The notes under the pieces: generated by a model
The model's database searches: none
What the model was told of the DNA's origin: nothing
Seen by the model: only the letters and a program-made list of their open reading frames with translations
In this document: in pieces, positions 52,963-64,000 of the stretch
Layout of the letters: the number at the start of each line of letters is the position of its first letter
How positions within the stretch are numbered: the stretch's first letter is position 1
Translations under genes and position numbers: made by a program
DNA from: Vitellaria paradoxa
Lineage: Eukaryota > Streptophyta > Magnoliopsida > Ericales > Sapotaceae
Reading direction: 5' to 3'
Length of the DNA stretch: 64,000 nucleotides
Assembly: GCA_019916065.1 (NCBI GenBank)
Contig: CM034240.1
Location: 39,297,389 to 39,361,388, forward strand

Positions 52963-53305
52963 TTAGTATCAGAATTTTAAATTTTTGATATTAATTAAAA
53001 GATATATGTTTATTGAACATAATATCTATATATATATATATATAATTTATATCAAATTATTAATGTTATTCACATAAATTCGAGTATTGGATAATTTGGC
53101 CGGATAAACCCGGGTAATAACCGAGATGAATTCGGATAATAGCTATTGGGATTGATTCGGATAATAACTATTGAGTTCACTGTATTTATTTTGATTGTTT
53201 TATTTTTATAACCGGCAGTAAAAATTTAAAAATAGATTAAAAGTGCCCCAACCCTACTCGCTGTGTTAATTTAATTAAACTATTTAAGTAGCCAAACGAA
53301 CAAAA

Positions 53306-53377
53306 GGGGCATTCCGAGAATCGAACTCGGGACCTCTCGCACCCAAAGCGAGAATCATACCACTAGACCAAATGCCC
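53306..53377 (-). tRNA. tRNA-Pro (anticodon TGG)
   Basis: Decodes CCA/CCN proline codons in cytosolic translation. The minus strand folds as a standard cloverleaf: acceptor GGGCATT paired with AATGCCC, anticodon loop TTTGGGT with TGG at 53345-53343, stem TCTCGC/GCGAGA, and T-arm CCGAGTTCGATTCTCGG. Internal A box (TGGTCTAGTGG) and B box (GAGTTCGATTC) are present. The discriminator base is C, no CCA is encoded, and a TTTT Pol III terminator follows directly (53302-53305). No intron and no mismatches, so presumably functional. Confidence 0.95.
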
Positions 53378-53865
53378 GCTACGGAGTCGTTCTCCTTTTT
53401 TTGATACCTTGATGCCGTGAGATTCAAACACGGATTTACCACACAGCAAAAGGGAGAAGAAAGAGGAAAGCCTACCCCAAAAAAAGAGAGAGAGAGAAAA
53501 TGGAAGTAAAAATATGCATTTTTAAATACAGGGTCTTATTTACTTGTGTTATAAAATATAAGCAAATAAGATACAATTTCTATAAATAAATATTTTAATT
53601 ATTTTTTATATATCCATTTTCATAATTCTCTTAAATATTTTTTTACAACTAAACAAAATAAGTATTTTGGATTCTCTTCATTTTTTTTCCTTTAATAGAA
53701 TCACAATCCAAAGTCATGTTTGGCAAGAAAAAAATAAATAAATAATGTTTAAATTATTTTTATTGCAATTAAAAATAAAAAAATATTTATTAAAAAATTG
53801 ATTTAACAAATTATTGCTCCTTTCATTTTAATATAAATAGTAACAAATTATGAAAACTAAAAATA
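53378..53865. other. 5' flank of tRNA-Pro and AT-rich sequence
   Basis: Nothing coding. A short GA run lies at about 53485-53498. Confidence 0.5.
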
Positions 53866-54670
53866 TTATGGAGAATAATCACAATCAATCTTAAAAAGAG
53901 TAAGAATACAAGAATTTAACGAGAGAAATCCTAAAATCATTTCTAGGTAAAATCTTAAGTTTATAAGGTAACCAACCTGAAAATCAATCCACTATAAAAT
54001 CAAAAAATTACAAGAGATTCAGCGAATACAAAGTAGAACTTGACCCCATCTTTACTCACCAAAAAAAAAAAAAAAACTTGACCCCATCCTAACTCTATTC
54101 TTCTTTTACTCGCTTGAACCCGCGACGAACCAAACCCGTAGATTAACTCTGTTCTTAAACTCAAACGACACCTTCTAAAATATAGATATGTTTTTCTTTA
54201 TCAAGATGAATAGCTTGAATCGTTGTTCTTTTAATCCAACTTGTATATCTTTTTAATTTGGATGTTAGAGATTTAGATCTTAGGATTTTTTCAATAGAAT
54301 AGCTGCTCTTTTTAAAGTTGTTGGGAAAAAAAAACTTTATATTCTAATGGGATTAGGGCATCAAAAAGTGCAAAATGTGGATAGATTAGCAATTTTTCCT
54401 GACAACCACTTAAACGCCCTCCAACTACACTTCGAGCACCTTTTACAGAAGCCTATCTGCTTGGACTTGGTTCGAGCCCTTTCTTGTAACATAGTCCAAG
54501 TGCCTTTCGAGCGGTTTTTTTTCAGACTTCCATGCACTTGAACTCTTTTTTAGCTCACTTCTATTGTATAATATGTTTGAAGTGATCTTTTTTAAACCAA
54601 GGAACGACTCAATCAACAAGATTGGATTCTAGACACTTCAAAAACATTATAAAGTTGAATTTTGATGTGC
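53866..54670. repeat. Dispersed repeat copy B (partner of 21236-21870)
   Basis: TATGGAGAATAATCACAATC onward is collinear with copy A, including GAAAATCAATCCACTATAAA and the end block GGAACGACTCAATCAACAAG. An A-run near 54060 is flanked by a short duplication (AACTTGACCCCATC twice). No domain is recognised. Confidence 0.65.
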
Positions 54671-56960
54671 AAATTTCAATAAACAAAAATAATTAACCTA
54701 CCAAATTGTATGCATAAAAAATAAATTTCTATTAAAAAATAAATTTAACAAATACTTTCCCTTTTCTTTTTAATATATTACATATAATGAAATATGTATA
54801 ATATAGCAAAAATTTAGGATTACATTTGATTTGGTTGAAATTAAACTAGCTATTTATGAACAATTTGGCTTGGCATGTCAAAATGCTTTTTTTTTTTTTT
54901 TGTTCATTTTGTAAATAAGTTGAGTTTAAACAAAAAAATAAAAAACAAAAAAGAAACTCATTTATTAAAAGAATTGTGTTTAAACAAGCTTTAACTCGAT
55001 TTGATTCATTGTAATAAAAAAATATATGTCATATTTTAATATAAATTGTAACACCTGGTATTTTATTTTGACTATTATTTTAGTTTCTAGGTCATTTTAA
55101 AATTTTAAGTATGAGGTTTGACTTGTATGGATGTTTATTTTATTTTTCAAAGTCAAATTGGACACTAAGTGGTTATTCAGCTTAGGGTGTGGGCCAAGGC
55201 CTAAATATTTTCTTCCTCAATTATTTTTTTCCTTTCTTTTCATTTGGACATCCGATTGAGGGGGAGAGGAAGAGAGAGAGAGAGAGAGAAATGAAAAGGT
55301 AGAGGGAAAGATTATATAGGTTTTGTTTGTCTTTTAGAACTGATCATGGTGTCATTACAGATCAAAGGATATCGTGATTGTGGAAAGATATCCAAGCTTG
55401 TGAAGTTTAGAGATTTTTTATGAGTTTTTCATGTTCTTGTTTTTCTTTATATCAAAGGTAAGTGGAACCTCTTACCTGTTTATTTTATAGCATGATCTAA
55501 AATAGATTTATACTTTAGTTTTGGAGTTTATTAATATTTATGTGCATGTATATGCGTATATATCTGTGTTTATATGCGAGAAATGTTAAGATTTTTTGAT
55601 AGATCTATAATTTTGATGTTGGACAAGCTGGAGTTTATTAATATTTATGTGTATGTGTATGTATATTTGTATATGTCTGTGTGTTTATATACGAGAAATG
55701 TTGAGATTTCTTAATAGATTTATGATTTTGATGTAGGACAAGCATGTATATTAGTTGTTTATATGCTACAACTTGTTTATTTTTTTTTTTAATTTGAGAA
55801 TTACAGTATGATTTGGAGTAATTTGGGTTTGTTCTTAGGTGAAGAACAAGCCCATTTATTGAAATTAGGTCTTTGGCGGTCTTGTCCGATGGCTGAAAGA
55901 TCAAAAATTAATGGCATCTAATAAATTTTGAAAAAAATATTTAAATGTTCAACTAGTTTTTAAACCAAACCTTTCAACCCTAAGTATTGTTATGGTACAT
56001 ATTTCTCCAAAATCATCAAGCCTTCTTATGAATCATTGTCAGTTAACTAAATATTGTTATTTAAGTTATGAGTATGGTATGTTCAGGTTCTATTATTGAT
56101 CATAATTAAGTATATCGTGTGCATTAGACTTGGTTGTATCATTAACAAATTGATCAAAATTAAGCATATTATGTGCATTAGACTGAGTTATATCACTCGA
56201 TTGTTGTAATTGGTTAAGAGAGCCTTATTATTGATATATTAATGTTATGAGTCATAATCATATCTATGGAGATGATCTATTTTTTGAAAAATGATAAAAT
56301 GTGTTTTTGAAAATATCAAATGATCCCTAGTCAATATATATGGCTAGAGACTAGTCATTGGTGACGGGTCATATTTGAGATATGATTTGACCGAATTGCA
56401 GACCAATGCGTGACTACGAGTGGATGGCTATCGTGAGATATGATAGAAGAGTTGTTATGAGGCTACGTGACTTATTAGGGATCATTAAAAAGATAGGAAT
56501 TATTGAAAAGATACGAGTTTTTCATTAGCGAGACAAAATAATGTGATTTGTGGCTCAGCAAAATGGTGTACTTGGTGATTCCACATACTGGGCTAAGTTT
56601 CATTGGTTCTAGAATAAGGTTGGGAGTAGATGAAGTTTAGTATTGTGTGATCGTGTCATATGCATCCACATTTATGTTATATTTATATTAATAGATATAT
56701 ATTATGTGTTGTTGAGTTTATATAGTACTGAGCACACATGCACTGTTTTACCTACTGAACTATCGAGCTCACTCCTTCCATATTATAGGTGATCTCTAGA
56801 GGATTAGAAGCAATTGTTGGGACTTGAGCTAGAGTTATGTTAATTATTTACATATAAGAACAAAGTTTGAAAACATGTTAAAGTTTTATATTGCTATTAT
56901 TGAATATTGTACAAATTGACTCAACTAGTGATGTGTAGTTATTGTTTATGAATTTGACTA
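54671..56960 (+). repeat. LTR-like unclassified repeat region
   Basis: From 55049 the sequence reads TGTAACACCTGGTATTTTAT, a start style common in plant LTRs. 56700-56800 holds CACTGTTTTACCTACTGAAC and GAGCTCACTCC, sequence I associate with plant retrotransposon LTR-type repeats. No internal coding domain, right end or target duplication was identified. 54671-55045 is plain AT-rich sequence. Confidence 0.4.
55523..55743. repeat. Two-copy 107-bp tandem repeat
   Basis: GGAGTTTATTAATATTTATG begins at 55523 and 55630. The units continue through GAGAAATGTT.AGATTT and GGACAAGC, with moderate divergence. It lies inside the LTR-like region. Confidence 0.85.
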
Positions 56961-58965
56961 AATATTGAAATATATTTTATTTTAATTTAAATAAGCTTTC
57001 ATTTGCTTATGTTGATTTAGAGTATGGCATACATAATATTTATAATGCTTTTTATAAAATTAATATATATAATACATTATTTTATATACATAGTATTTAT
57101 AATGCTTTTTATAAAATATATATGTATGTATATATATATATACACATTATTTAATACTTAAACAATTCGAGATGAGCTCAAGCCCAAGGTGATCAATATT
57201 AAATAAGCTCAAACTCGTCAACTCCATAAATGAGTCTAAGCTCAACTGCACAATAAATTAATGAATGTGCTTAAACACAACAAAGGGGAGTTTGAAGTCC
57301 CAAAAAATTTAAAAAGGAAATTAAAAATTGATGTAAAATTGATACGTAACGAAATTTAATTGAAGTAAATTGAGAACTTTTAAATTTTTTTTGAATTTTT
57401 AAAAAATTTTTAGAAAAATTTAGCAACTCCAAGCGGAGCCAAAACTCAATTTGAATTAAATGGTTTGCATCCACACATTTGGCATATTTTCAGATATCCA
57501 AAATGTATATATATATATATATATATATCAAATTAACAAAGATAAACAAATAAATAAAAAGGAAACTAGAGGGGTTAAGAGAAACAAATGACCCACAATT
57601 TGAACACTTTCTTTTCATTCTAAAATCATAAACAAACCAAAGAGAAATGACTTTTTAGAATTATTTTAATCAACATTACACACACACCCCCTATATATAT
57701 ATATATTAATCTGTGATATTTTTATCTATTCACCCTTATTTCAATTACTGTTATATGTTATATACTCTACTCAAAAGTGGCAGTATCAAAGTCTCTATAC
57801 CTAATCTTTATCCTATTAAAATATTAATATTTTCTTTTTTTTTATTCTTTATTTGTCTTATTTGATTTCAAGTGAAAATGAAATTATTTAATGATCACAT
57901 TATTATTCATTATATATTATTTTTAGAAAGAAAATAAAACTAATTATAAATAAAAATTAATTTATAAATTAAAAATTAATATTATCTAATGGCCTAGAGA
58001 AGATCCTAACTTACCAAACTAACATTCCCTTAATTTCCCTTCTATATTATCAAAGGAAGTGTTAACCATTGGATTAAAGAAACTCACACCATATCAATGT
58101 TGTTTCCAATCAAGCTTGTGTTAAACTTCACTTGCTAGGTTGATAATACTGGAGATAGTAAAATTATCGTAAAAATACAAACACAACACAAATATATTAA
58201 CTTAAAATTGAATCGGCTTAATCTAATTTTGAAATATATTAATTATTTTAAACATAAAATAACGTAAAACGAAAATAAAGTAAGCTTAATATGATTCAAG
58301 CTAAATTAATTTTTTTTTTTTGGGTAATTAGGTAAACTAAAAATTGCTAGTTCTCATACTAGTTGAATGCAAATTTTAGAATAGAAAATAGTAGAATCCT
58401 CAAAAAATAGAGAAAGAATTCTAAAAAATAATTATTTTATTAGTTCCAATATGATCCGCTTATATGTTACAATACGTTTATATAAGAAAACTATCTAAAC
58501 CCTTGTCATTGAAATAGAAAACGATAATATAGCCGAATCACGAAGAGAAAGGATAGTAAATTAGTAAGGAGTTTATATATAAACCATTGGTTCTGCAATC
58601 AATAGATAGTTTTCTTATTGCATAATTACAAAGATAAAGGGAATTAAACCAATAGAGAATTAATGGTGATCAATTCTGAATTTTTTCTTACTGAAAATTG
58701 CCAAGTCAAAAGATACCAAAATTAGAAAAAAATCAATTTGGATTCGTAAAAAAAGGAATTTTGCCATGAAAAGTCTATGCCACTATTGTAGGTAATGAAA
58801 ATAGTTTCTCCTACAAAATACATATATATATATATATATATTCAGAATTAATATATTGATTGTCCAAATTGGAGACAAGTTACCAAAAAAAATCCTTAGG
58901 TATACGAAATGGATCGAATCAATTAATGGAGTCCAACGCTGCTTTTTCTATGTCATAAACATTAC
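56961..58965. other. AT-rich intergenic, no gene
   Basis: TA microsatellites lie at 57507-57528 and 58822-58840. The ORF at 58856-59062 runs into a MITE and has no domain. Confidence 0.5.
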
Positions 58966-59385
58966 GGGTATATTTGGAGCGTTAAAAAATATCAAAAAAT
59001 GTGTTTTTGATAATTTTTTGACATTTGGCATAAAACTATCAACTCACGTTTTTCAGAGATGAATAATGAACCTTTTTTATTTTTTTGTTAACATTTTGAA
59101 AAGAGAATGCTCGAATAGTTTTTTTGGGTCTATTCGAACGATTTTATGTTAGAATTTCTTGAAAGTCATTAAAAAATTTTTGAGATTTGTGAAAAAATTA
59201 TTGAGGTTTGTTTAAATATTATTGGGATTAATAAAAAATTTATTGAGGTTTGTAAAAATTATTGGGAAAAGTAAATATATATAAATTTATAAAAATTTTT
59301 CGAAGTACGAGGAAGATAAAATGTGTTAAAGAGTTTTAGAGATTTTTGGATATTTTTTCACATTTTCAATGTGCCAAACAGACCC
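58966..59385. mobile_element. MITE with GGGTATATTTGGAG termini
   Basis: 420 bp. Ends GGGTATATTTGGAG and GTGCCAAACAGACCC are imperfect inverted repeats flanked by TAC (58963-58965; 59386-59388). The interior pairs loosely (TTTTTGACATTTGGC, repeats of GTTTGTAAAAATTATTG). No ORF. Confidence 0.6.
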
Positions 59386-60425
59386 TACATCATAAACACT
59401 AAGAGTACATTTGGATGAGTATAATAAGACATAAGCATTCGATCCTTTATTCTTCTCGAGAATAAGTAAGTGTTCCCAAAAACTATTAAAATGGCTTATT
59501 TTTTTATGAAAAGAATGAGTTTTTGTTCAACATTTACAAAATTACCCTATATAAAATGCAAAATTCACCATTATATTAGATAATTTTAAGTATTGAACGA
59601 AACACCTCGTTAATTTTTGTTATATACTACTAAAATAATTGATTTTATTTAACTATTTATTAAAATTAAAATAAAGCAATTAATATTTGATAAATATTAT
59701 ATTATTACAATTTTCTATTTTTTTAAAATCTATTACTGCCCAAAACAATAATTTATGATTAAAATGAGTTATTTTATTAAAATTAAAATTATTCTTAAAA
59801 ATAATAATTACATTTTAAAATGATTTATTTTATTGAAATATTTTATTAAATTAAAATTATTTTTAACACACAATAATTTATTGTTAAATTATGTTCTTTA
59901 TTAATAAAATTTATTAAACTTAATTATCATCACAATAAACACTTTATTATTAAAATATTTTATTTTATTAAAATAATTTACTAAAATTAAATACATGTTT
60001 ATTTTTTTATTCTTTTTATAAATGTAGCATGAGTATTTACTCATATATTCATTCCATTATAGCATTTATTATAGTTTACAAGCAAACATCATTCTCACTC
60101 CCAAACTCATTCCCCATATATACCAATCGTTTGGCATAAAATAAATAAATAAATAAAAAACCTCCAAAAAACTCTATAAATCTCCAACAACTCCTCTACC
60201 TCTAATTTTCCCGCCATCACTAATTTCAAAAAATTCCAATATTTCACCAAAAAAACAAAAAAAAAATTCTGAAAGTAAATTAACCGAATGTGTAAATTGT
60301 TTATACAATCATATTATTCGTGTCGAAAGTTTCAAACGAATACCATTATCGCTATTTTTTGTGAATTTTTTTGAATCCATGGAAACGGATTTGGCAAACC
60401 GTTCCCACGGTTTGCTACTTTTCAG

Positions 60426-60459
<34 letters not shown>

Positions 60460-61147
60460 GTCAAAATTAATCTCAAACCACATTTTATCTCAATTTATCT
60501 TATTTTTTCTTACTCCAAACGGGCCACAAGTATGAATATTCCCACCCTCACGCTCACTCCATTGCCAGCCTCACACTCGCCTCATCCTTCGTCCAACTAA
60601 ATGTATCCCAATAGACACCATTATGACAAGTCAACAAAAATTACCAACCCTATCCAAATGTTTCCAGCAATAGTTGCCCAAAGGTTTCACAACTGATGCA
60701 CCGGGTATCAAAACTTTATCTTTCCCAATTCCTTATCAGGACCAATGAGTTCCATGAAAACACAACAACAAACTCCAAACAGGGCTATGCTGTTCAACCG
60801 GATTTAGAGGCAAAGATAACTAATACCACTTACAGAAGCAACTTGCAACCAAAAGGAGTAAATTCAAACTGAGGACATACAGCAAACATCATTATAACTA
60901 GAGTAAATAACAACCAACACTCATATACTTTATCACTAGTCTCAATTCAGGATTTGTATTTTAAACGGTTCCACTATTCCCTTTGTATATTTAATCCAAT
61001 TCAATTCATCACTTCCGTCAATTATCGCACACAACAGGCTGTCGACCAATATTTTCCTAAAGTGAGATTGGTAATAAAGTATAAAAGTACTAAATGTAAT
61101 TTATCCTTTGTAATGGATTTTGCAACACCGAAATGTCATCATTCATA
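59386..61147. other. AT-rich intergenic, then 3' flank of the PANK gene
   Basis: A-run of about 30 at 60427-60456. Directly right of the MITE, TCATAAACACTAAGAGTACA repeats the pattern seen at its left (TCATAAACATTACGGGTATA). From about 60600 the sequence is less AT-rich. No gene. Confidence 0.45.
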
Positions 61148-61153
61148 TTTATT
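61148..61153 (-). terminator. Poly(A) signal AATAAA of the PANK2-like gene
   Basis: Exact AATAAA on the minus strand, about 330 bases after the stop codon, a plausible plant 3' UTR length. Inferred from motif and position only. Confidence 0.4.
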
Positions 61154-61479
61154 CTGTATTCTTTCCCATACAGTTCGTGCAAAATATTTTCCTAATTCTT
61201 CACAACGGAAGCACTATAAAGTACATAGTTTCTCAGCTTTATGTTCCCAGCAAGCAGAAGAGAAGAGAACTTCATGCTTCTGAAATTTCTATTGTGGCCC
61301 TTCAATGACTGTTTAAGTTGGCACTCTACTAAATAACTAAAAAAATAAAATATAAAAGGAGAAAACAAAATGTTAATCCCCATTTTTGGCCTCTAACCTT
61401 TCCATCCCTAGATGTTACACCCAATTCTCAAGAGTCAGAAAGAGTAGAAATACTTTATCAGATTTAGCAAACTTGAGGT

Positions 61480-62757
61480 TCAAAGCTTTCGGCATGCAGG
61501 TTCGTACCGGCAGACACAGTCATATATGTTCCCTTTAATCAACTTTTCTGCCAACCGCTGATTCTTCACCATTGCAAGCTGCAAAAGAAAGTGTTCACGT
61601 TATACAAAGGGAAAAAGAACCACCTTAAAAATCTATTTACCGGCACTCCTCAAGCAGCCACAGTTCCGAACAATGTTACATGGACCCTTCTATTTCCTCT
61701 AATATATCCACGTCCAATATGGGATATGTGTCCGGCACACGTACACAAATTGGATCCTTGAATCCTCTAATTTTTAGTATCTCTTAAAGAAGTAAAGACA
61801 TATATTTGATAATAAATAATTTTTTATTTTAACCTTTTTATGTAGATAGAAGATTAGAAGGTCTTTTTTTTTTAATTTAAATTACGTTTAATTCCAAGCA
61901 CAGTTCTAATAGTAACTGTATTTTATGTCAATATATATTATATATAAATGTTAAGGTGTCCATGTATTTTACTCAATTTTTGGACCCATGTCCTAATATC
62001 ATAACATTAAAATTATGGAATGTTTGACACTGGGACACATACCCATACTCATACCTGATCCTCTTACTCGAGTCTATGTAACATAGGTTGTAAGATTTAG
62101 AGCGCCATAGATCTAATACAAATAGTCCTCTCATCTTTGGTTGATGAAAATTTGAGGGTATTTCTAATTATAAAACAAAGGCATTCTGATGATGAAGATC
62201 GAAAAATTGGTTTTAAGACTTAAAAAGATCTTATTAGTGGGACCAATTCATTGTGAGACCCAAATGATATGTGAACAAGCAAAATTACCAACTGCGTTCT
62301 ATCCATGCATTCCAAGACCATACGGGACAGAGAGTTACCTTCAAAGCATCACAATTAAAACGAGCATTATAGTTGGTATGAAGAGCTCGACCCATTCCTT
62401 CCAAGATGATCTGTCACACACACCAACAAAAAAGAGCACTTCATAAAATTCAGGAAGCCTCAGCAACCACCACCCTTTCAACCGTTCACCCCCACAAAAA
62501 AAATAAAAACCAAAAAAGAACAGTCACGAGGTTCAATTACAATTGGAAGAAGAAAATCTTACCAAATCAGCATCTTTTGCCGCAGCAGCTAGCTCTGAGC
62601 TAACCTGCCTCAAGTCTATGCATGGACTTCCACAGCCATTCTCAACAACCATCAAAGGAACCGAAGAGGCATTTTCTTTGGAAGAATCCTGTATATTAAT
62701 CATTGCGTCCACCAGCAGGCCACCTGCTTCAGCAGCCCTGCGAAGAATGTCACAATG
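61480..62757 (-). CDS. PANK2: Pantothenate kinase 2 / PANK4-type protein, last three exons (DUF89 phosphatase domain)
   Basis: Exons (minus): 62757-62563 (acceptor CCACAG|CATTG; start somewhat uncertain), 62410-62339 (72 bp), 61578-61480 with TGA at 61482-61480. Introns of 152 and 760 bp have GT-AG borders and phase 0. Products in order: LRRAAEAGGLLVDAMINIQ, VVENGCGSPCIDLRQVSSEL, ILEGMGRALHTNYNARF, LAMVKNQRLAEKLIKGN and YDCVCRYEP. The GMGRALHTNY and LKLAMVKN-type blocks are the end of the metal-dependent DUF89 (damage-control phosphatase) domain that plant PANK2 and animal PANK4 carry after the kinase-like half. It removes phosphate from 4'-phosphopantetheine or its damaged forms in the CoA pathway, in the cytosol. 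The kinase half lies beyond 64000. The open, correctly spliced frame suggests an active gene. Confidence 0.87.
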
Positions 62758-63476
62758 CTGTGGACCAAAGAAATCAGAATGTTGTGTGGATGGAAAAGAG
62801 AACTCCATAACTATTTGTTACACTAGAACTCAAAGCCATAGATAAAATAAGTCAACCACCAAAATGTGCGAGCAAACAACCTTAATTACATTGAATATTG
62901 TAACACAGGGAAAAAAAAAAAAAAAAAACATGCTCAATTATTTTCTTTTCACCCGTTAGATTGTTGGGCACCATCTCACCTAAGATCTTAAACTATTATA
63001 GAGGGAGGCAACTTTATTAATTATATTAACTTATTTCTCTTAACACACCCCTTTATATGTGGCTAAATTGACTTTTTTAAGAGGCCAAACACATGAGACT
63101 ATTAATTTAGACTTAGAAACTTTATTTTATTCTATTTGTTTTTGGTGACGGTGAGATTTGAACTTAGAACTTTTGTCTATTTCGATACCATGTTTGATTA
63201 TTAATCACCATCTCACCTAAAAGCTTAAGTTGTTATGAAGGAAGCAATTTTATCATTTATATTATTTTTTCTATTTTCAACATGTTAGATTGTTAGTTAC
63301 TATTTCTCATACAAGTTTAAACTGTTAGGGAAGGAGGTAACTTTATCATTTACATTAAATTTTTTGTACTCTCAACACACCCCTCGTGGGCTGGAATGAA
63401 TTTTTTGACTAGGCCAAACACTTGCAACAGTGACATTTGAACTTGACTTTTTGACTTTTGCCTGCTTTGATACAGT
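62758..63476. repeat. Probable PANK2 intron with a three-unit degenerate repeat
   Basis: About 170-bp units begin near 62965 (CACCATCTCACCTAAGATCT), 63208 (CACCATCTCACCTAAAAGCT) and 63299 (TACTATTTCTCATACAAGTT). Each is followed by an AACTTTAT-type block; words such as GTGACGGTGAGATTTGAACT occur between. This is a style of dispersed plant repeat, class not assigned. An A-run lies at 62911-62928. Confidence 0.5.
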
Positions 63477-64000
63477 TGAAAGAAAAGAGAAGAAAAGGAG
63501 AGAGAATTGAATTCTCTCTTTTCCCTAAGGTCTTATTTATAATAAAAAACTTACATCGCATAAGGAAAAAAACCAAGACAAGGAAATATCATATCAAACC
63601 TAATTAATCCTATATCAATCCAAATAAGAAATAAAATCATATCCCTCCTAAATTCTAACACTCCCTCTCAAGTTGGAACATATAAGTCAAAAATGCCCAG
63701 CTTGGATGAGAGACTCTGAAATGAAGACCGAGGCAATAGTTTTGTGAGAAGATCAGCCAACTGAGAAGAGGATCGAACAAACGGAGTGCTCAGCTCTTTA
63801 CGAAGTAACAAGTCCCGAATAAAATGACAATCAACCTCAATGTGTTTGGTACGTTCGTGAAACACAGGATTATTCGCAATAAAGATGGCAGCTTGATTGT
63901 CACAATGCATAACCATAGGAGTAGGAACATCGACACCAAAATCTCGAAGTAGTGAACGAACCCAGAGCATTTCAGAGGCAATATGAGCCATAGCACGATA
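63477..64000 (-). mobile_element. Ty1/copia retrotransposon 4, 3' end (RNase H and 3' LTR), runs off window
   Basis: The frame from 64000 to a stop at 63668-63670 is open for about 110 codons and encodes the RNase H C-terminus: MVMHCDNQAAIFIANNPVFH, TKHIEVDCHFIRDLLL and ADLLTKLLPRSSFQ. A polypurine tract (CAACTTGAGAGGGAG, sense) precedes a 184-bp 3' LTR (63477-63660) starting TGTTAGAATTTAGGAGG and ending TTTCTTTCA, with TATTATAAATAAG as TATA box. It lies upstream of the visible PANK2 exons in the same orientation, probably within an intron of that gene. The intact frame suggests it is younger than the other copias. Confidence 0.9.

Noticed and set aside
54347..54541. 64-codon ORF
   Set aside because: It lies inside dispersed repeat copy B, which has no coding domain in either copy.
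60361..60600. 79-codon ORF with a poly-Lys run
   Set aside because: The run comes from an A-homopolymer at 60427-60456; no domain.
1..64000. CRISPR array, bacterial operon or phage features
   Set aside because: Direct repeats present are two- or three-unit tandems without regular spacers; all coding evidence is plant nuclear and retrotransposon.

Overview
This is nuclear DNA of a flowering plant, most likely a eudicot. The signs are strong AT-richness, spliced genes with GT-AG introns, Ty1/copia retrotransposons, many TTA/TAA-flanked miniature transposons and a nuclear-type tRNA-Pro gene. The species cannot be named from the sequence. Mobile-element debris fills most of the window and host genes are sparse.

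Host genes. (1) 9920-13474 (-): a large single-exon gene for a nuclear protein of the plant PWWP-domain/RRM-like family. It keeps the family's C-terminal RRM-like fold and Lys/Arg-rich linkers, but the PWWP module itself is absent. (2) 53306-53377 (-): tRNA-Pro(TGG). (3) 61480-62757 (-): the last three exons of a pantothenate kinase 2/PANK4-type gene (C-terminal DUF89 phosphatase domain); the rest lies beyond the right edge. (4) 39416-48915 (-): remains of an endonuclease/exonuclease/phosphatase (EEP, DNase I-like) gene. It carries a nonsense codon and a frameshift, a solo LTR inserted exactly at a splice acceptor, and a 6.5-kb copia element in its last exon. (5) 30025-30348 (+): a possible small lineage-specific gene in a GC-rich island with a TATA box; its status is uncertain.

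Mobile DNA. 1-4486 is a decayed copia element (5' LTR off the left edge) inserted into the integrase region of a second decayed copia (4487-7234). 39609-46092 (-) is a complete copia with both LTRs and a 5-bp target duplication. 63477-64000 (-) is the 3' end of a fourth, better-preserved copia. Others are a solo LTR (47052-48543), a hAT-like element with a perfect 8-bp duplication (8716-9337), a 1.9-kb near-perfect palindrome (14293-16157), a LINE 3' fragment (27484-27795), a Helitron-like 3' end, a foldback element (20183-20696) and many PIF/Harbinger-type elements.

Layout: 0-7.2 kb nested copias; 7.2-9.3 kb intergenic plus hAT; 9.9-14 kb PWWP-family gene and promoter; 14.3-29.7 kb palindrome and MITE-rich AT desert with a paralogous duplication that supplies an empty site; 29.7-30.9 kb small ORF island; 31-39 kb MITE/Helitron desert; 39.4-48.9 kb dismantled EEP gene; 49-61 kb MITEs, tRNA-Pro and LTR-like repeats; 61-64 kb PANK2 3' exons and a copia. 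The most unusual mechanistic hint is in the complete copia. It has no recognisable tRNA primer-binding site, but a 14-15-nt stretch next to its 5' LTR is complementary to a segment of its own LTR.
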